Source of the DNA: Serripes groenlandicus
Lineage: Eukaryota; Mollusca; Bivalvia; Cardiida; Cardiidae
Length of the DNA: 64,000 bases
Reading direction: 5' to 3'
Assembly: GCA_031761405.1 (NCBI GenBank)
Contig: JASEVX010000001.1
Location: 23,827,270 to 23,891,269, forward strand
Within the stretch, counting starts at the first letter, position 1, and every line of letters starts with the position of its first letter. A program made the position numbers and the translations under genes. Below the pieces are notes generated by a model, which was not told the DNA's origin, made no database searches, and saw nothing but the letters and a program-made list of their open reading frames with translations. Below, piece by piece: positions 56,701 to 64,000 of the stretch.

Positions 56701-57119
56701 CTCATCCAGCTGATTACGAGGAAAACATGGCAGAGGAAGAAACGCCGATGAACGAGGAAATAGAAACTGAAAACAGGGTATATTGTGAGGGAGGAGTCGA
56801 TATGGGAGCCAACACATCTGCCGTCTGTCTGACTGCTTCTGCTTCAGACCATAATTTGACACCAATGTCCGAACATTGTAAAAACGATACCGCAAAACAG
56901 CAAGACTCTGACCCACTCATTAATTCTTCTGAAGAATTAACACCAATGACTGATATAGATAGCATCATTGCTGATACAGAAAACATTGACAAGAATTTGA
57001 CACCAAAGGAAGACCATTGTATATCCTCTGATGAATGCATTTCGTTGGTCTCACCAATGAATAGTATACATAACAGCAGTGATGATTTAGAAAGCATTGG
57101 CGAAGTTGATGAATGCTAA
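41760..57119 (+). CDS. Single-pass immunoglobulin-type receptor, 5' partial
   Basis: Exons, all joining at phase 1: 41760-42089, 43007-43150, 45087-45206, 45999-46259 (or 46325), 50949-51035, 53026-53112, 55603-55728 and 56680-57119 (stop). The first encodes a V-like Ig domain (VTLSCSF, core Trp in LIWHHDD, DAGTYSCYVEG). The next two encode an unrecognised extracellular region. The fourth has LSCSH and DSAIYGKTTFICG, a second Ig-like fold. Two identical Thr-rich exons (KKTTTTTRQITTTSNNSTST) form a mucin-like stalk. The 55603 exon is the TM segment (IIGVTSAGVFIIVGIFVIVC) with a basic stop-transfer KAKRKHK. The tail is acidic, with three LTP motifs and tyrosines in ADYEEN and RVYCEG; no ITIM or ITAM. 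About 530 residues without the signal peptide, whose exon is missing. Cell-surface recognition or adhesion is inferred; no orthologue was recognised. Confidence 0.75.
42351..42858 (-). mobile_element. piggyBac-like MITE split by a SINE
   Basis: Left end TTAACCCTTTCCCCCATATA at 42351, hairpin GCTCAAAACGAGCAATTTC, and right end GTATGAGAGAAAGAGTTAA interrupted at 42574-42838 by a SINE. It lies in receptor intron 1. Confidence 0.85.
42574..42838 (-). mobile_element. tRNA-derived SINE (family 3) with 12-bp target duplication
   Basis: On the minus strand it reads GCCGGGTAGCTCAATTGGTA at the head, B-box GGTTCGATACC, and ends GGCGTTAAACTCCAAACAAA. CGTATGAGAGAA flanks both sides (42562-42573 and 42839-42850). 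The head resembles a tRNA with anticodon-position CGT (Thr-like) but lacks a paired acceptor end, so it is not called a tRNA gene. Confidence 0.85.
43315..43542. mobile_element. piggyBac-like MITE, diverged
   Basis: TTAACCCTTTCCTACATACA at the left, hairpin GAAATTACTCTTGATGAGCA, decayed right end TAGAGAAAAGTAA. Confidence 0.6.
43658..43877. mobile_element. piggyBac-like MITE, diverged
   Basis: Left end TCAACCCTTTCCCACCTGCA, hairpin GAAATTGCTCATGATGAGCA, right end GTATGTGGGAAAGGATTAA. More fragments of this family follow at about 43960-44130, 44790-44890 and 45690-45940. Confidence 0.65.
46326..49632. other. Receptor intron with MITE fragments, no exon seen
   Basis: Fragments of the piggyBac-like MITE lie near 47965-48110, 48200-48330 and 48330-48500 (GGAGAAATTGCTCATAATGA). 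A further repeat carries paired GTATTCAC words near 47305 and 47384. I found no additional stalk exon. Confidence 0.5.
50733..50917. mobile_element. Foldback MITE with GCTCTAGATAAGG ends
   Basis: Ends GCTCTAGATAAGGGGTA and TACTCCTCCTTATCTAGC form inverted repeats. An inner hairpin GTACTCAAAACGATCGTCTC pairs with GACGATCATTTTGAGTAC. It ends 31 bp before the Thr-rich exon; its duplicate is at 52809-52994. Confidence 0.7.
50949..51035 (+). CDS. Receptor Thr-rich stalk exon, copy 1
   Basis: 87 bp, phase 1 to 1, encoding TKLPETTVKKTTTTTRQITT and then TSNNSTST. Potential O-glycosylated spacer with an N-glycosylation site (NNST). Acceptor TATTACAG, donor GTAAAA. Confidence 0.75.
51681..53741. repeat. 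Tandem segmental duplication, copy 2
   Basis: Starts again at ACAATCTAGTCCACAGTGGA and ends GTGGCCAAGGGGTT. The exon copies are offset by 2077 bp and the boundaries by 2048 bp, so small indels have accumulated. Confidence 0.9.
53026..53112 (+). CDS. Receptor Thr-rich stalk exon, copy 2
   Basis: Same 87 bp as 50949-51035 with no difference that I can see, same splice sites and phases. Inclusion of both lengthens the stalk by 29 residues without changing frame. Confidence 0.75.
53840..53995 (+). mobile_element. tRNA-derived SINE (family 4)
   Basis: tRNA-like head GCCTCGATGGTGTAGTGGTT, then AGAGCGTTCGCC, with a B-box-like GGGATCGATCACC, then body GGGTCATATCAAATACTTTA. The same body is seen again at 54318. 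Confidence 0.7.
54056..54238. mobile_element. piggyBac-like MITE, left end degraded
   Basis: AACATTGTGACAAAAGGAGA, GCTCATAATAGCGAATTTC hairpin, and right end GTATGTGGGAAAGGGTTAA. Confidence 0.6.
54308..54512 (+). mobile_element. SINE (family 4) body and tail with (AAC)n
   Basis: GGGTCATACCAAATACTTTA body, GGAAACACCGTAATATAAC, about eight CAA units, then GTTGAAAGCGGCGTAAACAC. 5' truncated relative to 53840. Confidence 0.65.
54548..54667. mobile_element. 120-bp foldback element
   Basis: Nearly perfect inverted halves: AATTGGACAGTAATATTGTC pairs with GACAATATTACTGTCCAATT, and GAGAATACTGTCACCC with GGGTGACAGTATTTCTC, around a loop GAGCCGCAGGCGA. Confidence 0.8.
55166..55336. mobile_element. piggyBac-like MITE, left half shortened
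   Basis: TTAACCCTTTCCTGCATAAG at the left; GTATGTGAGAAAGGGTTAA at the right. The proximal hairpin arm is deleted. Confidence 0.65.
55449..55579. mobile_element. piggyBac-like MITE half, before the TM exon
   Basis: GGAGAAATTGCTCATTACGA hairpin, GTCGTCTGCTGCAGAGGCGT and GGGAAAGGGTTAA; ends 23 bp before the TM exon start at 55603. Confidence 0.6.
56190..56525. repeat. Short direct and inverted repeats (GTGGTTAAC / TAGTTAGTCAG)
   Basis: Repeats of about 48 bp with GTGGTTAAC, TAGTTAGTCAG, TAAGTATCGTGATAATTAT; the left part (ACCACTTAATTATCACG) is roughly inverted to it. Followed by an A-run at 56532. Confidence 0.6.
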
Positions 57120-57161
57120 TAGATATCATCTCCCAGGAAAATCTACCTTAGACCATACAAC

Positions 57162-57985
57162 TGATAGAGATGACTATTTGACACCATCCCCTAGGAAAAC
57201 CTAAAGTAAACCTTTGTCCCTGATAGAGATGACTATTTGACACCATCCACGCGGTAAACCTACAATAAACACTTCTCCCTGATAGAAATGACTATATGAG
57301 ACCATCCCCCTGGAAAACCATCCACTAGGAAAATCAACAATAAACCCTTCTCCCTGATGGAGATGCCTATTTGACAACATCCCCTAGGAAAACCTACATT
57401 AACCCTTGTCCCTGATAGAGATGGCTTTTTGATAACATCTCCTAGGAAAACCTATAATAGGCCTTGTCCCTATTAGAGATGACTATTTGACAGCATATCC
57501 TAGGAAAACCTACACACACCGTTGTCCCTAATAGAGATGACTATTTGACACAGACTCCTAGGAAAACCTACATTAAGCTTTGTCCCTGATAGAGATGAAC
57601 ATTTGACAGCATCCCCAGGAAAACCTAAATGAACTCTTATCCCTGGTGGAGATGACTATTTGAAACCCTCCCCTAGGAAAACATGCATTAACCTTTGTTC
57701 CATATAGAGATGACTATCTGACACCGTCCCCTAGGAAAACCTATATTAAACGTTGTCCCGGATAGAGATGACTATTTGAAACCCTCCCCTAGGAAAACAT
57801 GCATTAACCTTTGTTCCATATAGAGATGACTATCTGACACCGTCCCCTAGGAAAACCTATATTAAACGTTGTCCCGGATAGAGATGACTATTTGACAGCA
57901 TCCCCTAGGAAAACCTGCATTAACCGTTGACCCTGTTAGAGTTGACTATTTGACACCATCCCTTAGAAAAACTGAAAATTGTGTA
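57162..57985. repeat. Minisatellite, about 14 units of 57-60 bp
   Basis: Units begin GATAGAGATGACTATTTGAC and continue CCCTAGGAAAACCT. Starts at 57162, 57221, 57281, 57355, 57413, 57472, 57531, 57588, 57646, 57704, 57762, 57820, 57879 and 57937. Two 116-bp dimers (57646-57761, 57762-57877) are almost identical. It starts 43 bp after the receptor stop codon, so it is probably in the 3' UTR. Confidence 0.9.
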
Positions 57986-58025
57986 AATAAGAAAATTCAA
58001 TACATATGAATATGTTGAATTATTG

Positions 58026-58031
58026 AATAAA
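58026..58031 (+). terminator. Possible receptor poly(A) signal
   Basis: AATAAA after the minisatellite. Earlier AATAAA words occur inside some repeat units, so the true site is open. Confidence 0.35.
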
Positions 58032-58128
58032 GTCTTAAGCATTGAAGCAAAAGGAGAAATTTCTTTATCATGAGTATTTTTTCCTTTTGCCGTATCTTTT
58101 TTTAAGGGTTAACATAGAGTGTTATTAA

Positions 58129-58286
58129 TCATACGGTATATAGTTGCATTGGGTTGAATTCTCCTTCACTAATCAAAGACACATCTGCCTTAAGTTCTAT
58201 AACACCAACCTGTTCTGGGGGCCCTATGTCCCTTACTTCTTCATCGTTGTTGTTTCCTTCTTGGTCGGTTTTATCATCGGCCACAT
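58129..58286 (-). other. Candidate terminal exon on the minus strand, unknown
   Basis: A good acceptor (ATACTTGTTTCAG) precedes about 52 codons and a stop: DVADDKTDQEGNNNDEEVRD, then IGPPEQVGVIELKADVSLIS and EGEFNPMQLYTV. It is acidic with no recognised domain. It could be a C-terminal exon of an unseen gene or part of the Harbinger remnant next to it. Confidence 0.35.
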
Positions 58287-58377
58287 CTGAAACAAGTATA
58301 ACCTTGAACATAAACCCTTGTAACACAAAGCAAGATGACATCTTATGCATTTTCTCTTTTATCCACAAACTATGTTT

Positions 58378-59077
58378 TTAAATCTTTATCATAATAATTC
58401 TTTTTTTAACTACTGAGATATATTTTTGTATTTTTTTTTTCAAAGAAGACAACTTAAAATATCCTATAAAGTTACAAATGTTATTATGCGTCAATTCATT
58501 GGTGTCAATCCAGAGGAACTTGTAATCAGCATCAGCCAGCGCTAGCAGCACCACAGAGAAGAAGCCCTTGTAATTATGGTACCAAGAGCCACTGTTCAGA
58601 GGACATCTGATCGCCACGTGCTTGCCATCTAGGGCACCACATGCATGTGGCACATTCCATCTGTTCTTGATTTCCTCTGCTATGCGGCTCCATTCATCTG
58701 GAGTAGTTGGACACTTGATCACCTCACCCTTATACTCCTCAATAATGGCCTGGCAAACCTCAGGTATAAGTAAGGTGATGGTATTCTTGGCCACTCTGAA
58801 GTTATACACAAGGCTGGGTTACTTGTCTCCTGAAGGCTGAAGCGAGATGTTTGATGGTGATGACCAGCTTCATGCCTGGTTCTAGAGCCTTTCTCCAGCC
58901 TGTATCTTTCTTCTGGATTATAGGACCAACTCTTTGGAACAGTTCATCGAACATCTCTGGTTGCATCCTAAAGAAGTTGAAAAAGGGGGTGGTGTCTTCC
59001 ATTCGGAGTTCTCTCAGCAGTCTGTCATAATGCCCAAACTGGAGCCTCCTGTCTGCAGCCAGCCATGGTCTTACCAA
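58378..59077 (-). pseudogene. Harbinger (PIF) transposase, degenerate
   Basis: HARBI1-type DDE transposases cut and paste Harbinger DNA. The 5' part (59077-58802) reads FFNFFRMQPEMFDELFQRVG and GMKLVITIKHLAS. After a frameshift near 58810-58825 the second part reads [20 protein letters not shown], then [14 protein letters not shown] with the first catalytic Asp and [20 protein letters not shown]. Homology stops after FLWIDTNE, so the remaining catalytic residues are missing. It is broken by frameshift and 3' truncation. Confidence 0.8.
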
Positions 59078-59138
59078 GTATCTTCTTTGTCTCCTCCCCC
59101 CGCCCCCTCCCCCCTCCCAACCCCTCCTCCTCCTCTGT

Positions 59139-59792
59139 ATGGTAATTTATGTGGGCGGGAATGACGCAGCTAGATCTCGAGATCCCGACATGGAATACTT
59201 TGAAGAAAAGTATGATCAGTTGATTAAATACATCACAACCCAAAACCCAAGCTGTGATATATATCTTTGCAATATGTGCCCACGTGGTGATGCAGAAATA
59301 AATAGAACAAATGAAGTAATCAAAAACTTAAGTACAGTTCACGAAACAGCCTACATTGATGTGTTAAATGGGTTTTATGACAAACAAAATTAGCTGCGTT
59401 CCTACTTCTATGGAGAAAGGGACTGGATCCATCTATCCCCATCAGGAATTAAACGACTATTAGGGACCATAAACAGACACATTCATATTGTGGAAAATTT
59501 CAAGACAAGTGCCGTTCCCAATTCTTCGAAACATGACCAAAAGAAGACTAAACATCAGAAAAAACAGCAAAATTTCATTCACCGACAAACAGAATCGTAT
59601 GGCAATGAGGAGTCCTACCTATGGCGACAGGATCAGGATTTTGTTACCAACACCAAACAAACCACCTCAGAACAATGCTTAAACTGTGGATTGCGAAACC
59701 ATGAAACAGAGGACTGTTGGCATAAAGTGCAAGTGAGGTGCTTTCTTTGTAAATTTTATGGGCACAAGGACTCTGATTGCTGGAATAGATAG
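59139..59792 (+). pseudogene. LINE ORF1: SGNH esterase plus two CCHC knuckles
   Basis: ORF1 proteins of this kind bind the LINE RNA and may act on lipids. The frame opens VIYVGGNDAARSRD (the GxND block), meets an in-frame TAG at 59391 after YDKQN, and continues with DWIHLSPSG, the Asp-x-x-His block of SGNH hydrolases. It ends with two zinc knuckles, CLNCGLRNHETEDC and CFLCKFYGHKDSDC. One stop codon separates an otherwise intact frame; the N-terminus with the catalytic Ser block is lost. Confidence 0.75.
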
Positions 59793-59825
59793 GACAAAGG
59801 CAAATATGCCAACAACCTGAAATTA

Positions 59826-62441
59826 ATGGAAGATAAATTTACAACTTTTTGTACTAATAAATATAACATACTAGATGATCTATGTGAATTTTGCAACAAG
59901 TTTCATTGTATTTGTGTTATTTCCAAAAATATCTGCAAGTATTATAAGAGTTCTCAATGTGATAAAAGTGATAACTCAATCAATTTATCTTCCAGTACAT
60001 CTTTCAAGGTCAGTAAAACAATTGAGGTATGCAATCGAAATAAACATACATTTGGGAACAATGACTTATCAAATGAGAGAAGTGTTATAAATTATTCTTT
60101 ACAGACAAGTTATCAAGAAAATACTCTCATTTGTAACTCAACGAACAGCGAATATAATGTCTCAACAGTTAATGGCAGCATACAAAATGACAATTTACAT
60201 AATGATACAACTTTTAATGATAATTTGTCTGATTTGCATGCTGATATTGTTCATAATAATATTAACTCATTATATAATAATATTACATTGTCAGATGATA
60301 ATCTACTGAATGTTAATAATCATTCTTCCACATGTGCCCAAAATTTAGTTGATTTAGGGTTAAAATCAAAAGGATTTCGAATCGGTCATATAAATATACA
60401 AATTATTTCAAATAAAATAGATCAAATTGATCTACTGTTAAATCATTCAAATAACAATGTTCATGTTTTTGGACTTAGTGAAACTAAGTTGAAACAATTT
60501 CATGCTGACAGTGCTTTTCAGCTGGATAATTATCAATCTTTCAGAAGAGATAGAGTTATAACTAATGAGAGAAAGGAAGAAGGGGGTGGTATTATTGTAT
60601 ATTGTAAGAATGAAGTTAATTGTAAAAGAAGGTGTGATTTGGAAGTCAGAGAAATTGAGTGTTTATGGCTGGAAATATTTCCCAAAAATTCTAAAAGTTT
60701 TCTTATTGGTAATATATACAGAAATCCAAATGAAGCAGTAATATGGAATGAATTTTTTGAAAATCATCTTGAGAATGTTTTAAAAGAACAAAAAGAACTT
60801 TACCTTCTCGGAGACTTTAATAGAGATTTACTAAATTTACAAACCAAAACTGCATGGTTAGAATACATGGAACCTTTTGGTATTTTTCAAAAAATTAATG
60901 TACCTACAAGGAAACTTCAGTGTCTGCAACTTTAATAGATCACATTTATTGTAATGTTCATGCTAATATAAAATCAGTAGACGTCCCACAAATAGGACTG
61001 AGTGACCATTTCCCTGTGTTCCTAACACGAAAACCTAAAAGGTACACGCCCAAAAATTCACATCACACTATCTCATACAGATCATTTAAACATTTCAATG
61101 AAGAAAGTTTTATAAGTGATCTCCAGTCTGCACCATGGGATACAATTAAAATATTTAAAGATATAGATGATATTGTCGAGTCATGGTATTCGATTTTCTT
61201 ACAAATTGTTGATTCACATATACCTATCAAACAGCATAGAGTTAAAAATAAACAACAGCCAAAATGGATTACACCAGAAATAATAGAATCTATCAAAACA
61301 CGTGATAGATTTAAGTCTTTAAATACTGAAACAGAGTATAAGTATTGGAGAAATAAAGTAACTTATCTTATAAAAAAGTCGGAAAAAAACAACAAATATG
61401 AAGCATTTGTGACTGAAAATCAAAACAAACCAAAAACTGTGTGGAAATTGTTTAATGAATTAAATGTGAATAAACAAAAAAGCAGCAATAACATTTTCAA
61501 CCTGAAAATTGGAGAAAATGAAATTGAACATTCAAACGAAATTGCAGATGAGTTTAACAAAATATTTGTATCTGTTGCTTCAAAGCTAAAAGAACCAGTT
61601 CAAAGTTCAAATTTTGAAAAACTTCAAACTTTCTGTAATGAGAAAATACCTGATAATACACAATTTAACTTTCCAGAAATTACAGTTGAGAAAGTATTAA
61701 AGTTTCTTGTAAATATAGATGTAACCAAATCTACTGGTTCTGATAATATTGGGCCTCGCTTACTTAAATTATCAGCTAATTATATAGCAGATAGCATAAC
61801 CTATATTTGCAATAAAAGCTTAAAATCCATATTTCCAGAAAAGTGGAAAGAGGGCAAGGTTACACCCTTGTATAAAAGTGGGGCCAAAGATGACATAAAC
61901 AACTATAGACCCATTTCTGTGCTTCCAGTTATTTCTAAATTATTAGAAAAGCATGTCCATGACTCGTTAATGGATTATCTTTCTCATTCAACCACACATA
62001 GATTACTGTAATGTTATATGGGGCGGAACATGTCAAACAAATCTAAATAGACTATTTAGACTCCAAAAACGGGCTTGCAAAGTTATTCTAGATTATAATG
62101 TTGATAATGCATTAGACAGTATGCAAGATTTAAAAATATTAACAATATTTGACAGAGTATATCTCAGAAAAGCAAAATTTATGTATAAAATATCAAAATC
62201 TAAAACTCCATCTTATATAAGTGAAATGTTTAACTTAAGACAAGTAAATGAAAATACACCTATAACAAGATTATGTGCTAAGAACAATTTTTTAATACCT
62301 AAACCCAACAAAGAAATATTTAAACAAAGTTTAACATACTCTGGACCAATAATTTGGAATAATTTACCTACCAATATTAAAGAAAAAACTTCAACAATGG
62401 CATTTCAAAGCAATCTAATTAGATTAATGAAAAATGTTTAA
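59826..62441 (+). pseudogene. LINE ORF2: endonuclease and truncated reverse transcriptase
   Basis: A Cys- and Asn-rich N-terminal region leads into an AP-endonuclease: FRIGHINIQ, VFGLSETKLK and YLLGDFNRDLLN. The frame shifts near 60910-60925 and continues in another frame with TLIDHIYCN and GLSDHFPVFL. RT motifs begin (TKSTGSDNIGPRLLK, WKEGKVTPLYKSG, NNYRPISVLPVISKLLEK), then near 61995 the sequence jumps to the C-terminal segment HIDYCNVIWGG, LQKRACKVILDY and SGPIIWNNLP, ending at 62441. The polymerase Asp-Asp box and thumb are deleted. Confidence 0.85.
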
Positions 62442-62474
62442 TAGTTCTAATGACTTATAAGCCAGTCAACTGAG

Positions 62475-62731
62475 CAATTCGAGGGCTTGGTGTGAAACAG
62501 TTGTAACTTAAAACCTATTTTGAAAACCCTGATTTAGGGGCAATTTTGACACTTTTGTAAACAATGCAAATTTAGGTGCCATTGCTCAGAACGAGCAATG
62601 GCACCTAAATTTCCATTGTTTACCAAGAAAAAAAGATTTAATGCTTATTAAGACTTTATGGCGAGGTGATTAAACTTGGTAAAAAAATACCAATTTTAGT
62701 TACAACCGTTTCACGCCAAGCCCTCGAATTG
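62475..62731. mobile_element. Foldback MITE with 34-bp terminal inverted repeats
   Basis: Ends CAATTCGAGGGCTTGGTGTG and CACGCCAAGCCCTCGAATTG are inverted, continuing through GTTGTAACT. In the middle, TTTAGGTGCCATTGCTC pairs with GAGCAATGGCACCTAAA. It lies 33 bp after the LINE ORF2 stop. Confidence 0.85.
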
Positions 62732-63044
62732 TGAAATATTCCCTGATGTCTAAAGATTCATTAAAAACCCTTGGCAGCGTAGTGTTTTTTAATGCTTTGG
62801 CACACGAAATTTGAAGTCCCTAGTAAATGGTTTGAAATGTAATGAGTGGAACTTTATACATTTTAATTTTGATCCTTCAACAGACGATTTTGGTAATAGG
62901 TAAGGTCTATACTCGGGTCTCCGAAGTTCGTGATTGAAAGAACTATGCTACAAGGGAATATGAATACACTTTATTGTGCGTATACTTGCTGTTGCATACT
63001 ATCCTTTAGCGCGTGATTCCACCCCAAATAATTAATTGATTTAT

Positions 63045-63178
63045 TAATTAGAGCTTAACGCCGTTTGAAACAATATTCCACTTATATCACGACAATCAGT
63101 GCATCTTCCCATGCACACCTGGTTTTCTCACTTCAGAAGGCCTACTCCACACAATATTATACCCCCGAAACAGGCTTT
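63045..63178 (-). mobile_element. SINE (family 3) fragment, 3' part
   Basis: AGCTTAACGCCGTTTGAAAC, TATATCACGACAATCAGTGC and CACCTGGTTTTCTCAC align with 42585-42670; the tRNA head is missing. Confidence 0.6.
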
Positions 63179-63179
63179 C

Positions 63180-64000
63180 TTTTCAAAAAGTATGTTTGGC
63201 TCATTGGTGGAAGACGAATGACTTTTAAAGTCGAAATTAATTTTGTATATCATCGCCAAATAAATATTTGCAAAGCCAGAAGGAGATCTAACGACGATGG
63301 ACCTAAAGCCATTGTCGTTATCAATTAACTAAACACGACTCGATAAGAACATGGACATTTTATTCCGTTCCCTCCATTGATCATTTTAGGCCTACCAAAT
63401 AGATTCTATTAATGTGTTTCCTGGGATATAATCGTTAATTACGTTACGCTACATGTTGCATTTTCAAATGTATTTAAGATGGCATTTCATACAACTTTGA
63501 TAGAGCAGACGCCTGCTTTACGAAGTACAATGTGATTTTTATTTGTTTGGAACAAACAAATTTAGAGAGCTAAAATTCTGAAGCCATACGTCTTATGGAA
63601 AATTCCCTAAATTTCATACGCGTGAAAGTAGTACTCAATACTTGCTCTTACTTTTCAAATGTATCACGATATTTGAAATAATAATACATTTATATCGTCT
63701 TTGTTTTCTTATGTGGTCCTTATATTCAAAGAGAATTTGGAAATAAAATGAAAAATTGTATTTTAAAACATGAACGCGGAGAGATTTATAAATCTCAATG
63801 AGTGAACTGCTACAGGGAGAACTATTTCCGATTTAAGCTCAAGATACGGTATTTGAATTTTCAATCACGCATTGAAAATGTAGATAAAAACAGAATTGAA
63901 AATATTTTCTTTGTGCCTTGTCGGCCATATAAATATAGTATAAAGAATTAAAAAAGCAAATATGTGCGTCATAAAATGCATTTAAAATGAGAGTAACACA
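63180..64000. other. Right end of window, nothing recognised
   Basis: AT-rich sequence without supported exons or clear repeats. Confidence 0.5.

Larger units (their letters stand above)
59138..62441 (+). mobile_element. Non-LTR retrotransposon (LINE), 5' truncated and RT-deleted
   Basis: Contains an ORF1 with SGNH esterase and two zinc knuckles, an ORF2 with AP-endonuclease, the beginning of an RT, and the usual C-terminal segment. It starts abruptly next to a CT-rich tract of the Harbinger remnant. The domain set fits the CR1/L2/Jockey side of LINEs, clade undecided. It cannot move by itself because the RT core is lost. Confidence 0.85.

Noticed and set aside
56524..57097. Two minus-strand ORFs of about 130 codons opposite the receptor tail
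   Set aside because: Antisense shadows of the tail exon, whose splice phase and TM context support the plus strand.
57162..57985. Regular repeat that could be mistaken for a CRISPR array
   Set aside because: Units are contiguous without unique spacers, and the DNA is animal; it is a minisatellite.
59025..59243. Minus-strand ORF with Glu/Gly-rich stretch
   Set aside because: It spans the CT-rich junction between the Harbinger and LINE remnants and is a by-product of that tract.

Overview
The window is nuclear DNA of an invertebrate animal, most likely a bivalve mollusc. Genes are split by GT-AG introns, coding density is low, and most of the sequence is dispersed repeats. The bivalve call rests on recalled repeat types (tRNA-derived SINEs whose tails read GGCGTTAAA, repeats with GCTCACCTGAGC-type ends and a tandem core of about 168 bp) and is an inference. 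A 200-base assembly gap lies at 41208-41407.

Four host genes can be read. (1) 4000-4943, +: last coding exon of a retinol-dehydrogenase-like short-chain dehydrogenase. (2) 8648-14786, +: a complete six-exon Speedy/RINGO (SPDYA-type) CDK activator; all exon phases agree and give 302 residues. (3) 37048 down to 18496, -: a complete eight-exon ECH1 (delta3,5-delta2,4-dienoyl-CoA isomerase), 305 residues, with a mitochondrial-type N-terminus, a C-terminal SKL peroxisomal signal and two tandem interchangeable last exons. (4) 41760-57119, +: a single-pass immunoglobulin-type receptor, all introns phase 1, with a V-like domain, further extracellular exons, a Thr-rich stalk exon present twice through a 2.05 kb tandem duplication, one TM exon and an acidic tail. 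Its signal-peptide exon was not found and may lie in or before the gap.

Mobile DNA fills the rest. There are many piggyBac-like MITEs (TTAA flanks, ends AACCCTTTCCCTCATA), a large family of core-tandem-repeat elements with the look of bivalve pearl/Helentron-type repeats, several SINEs (one nested in a MITE with a 12-bp target duplication), foldback MITEs, two degenerate Harbinger pieces (MADF/BESS-like ORF near 39.3-39.7 kb, transposase at 58.4-59.1 kb), and a 5'-truncated, RT-deleted LINE at 59.1-62.4 kb. Two odd arrays of concatenated short palindromes lie at 3.46-3.91 kb and 37.45-38.47 kb, and a 58-bp minisatellite follows the receptor gene.

The four genes show no common pathway; the window is a stretch of chromosome rather than a functional cluster. 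The most notable points are the duplicated PTS1-bearing ECH1 exon, repeat insertions abutting ECH1 splice sites, and the receptor with several recent internal duplications that could change stalk and domain length.
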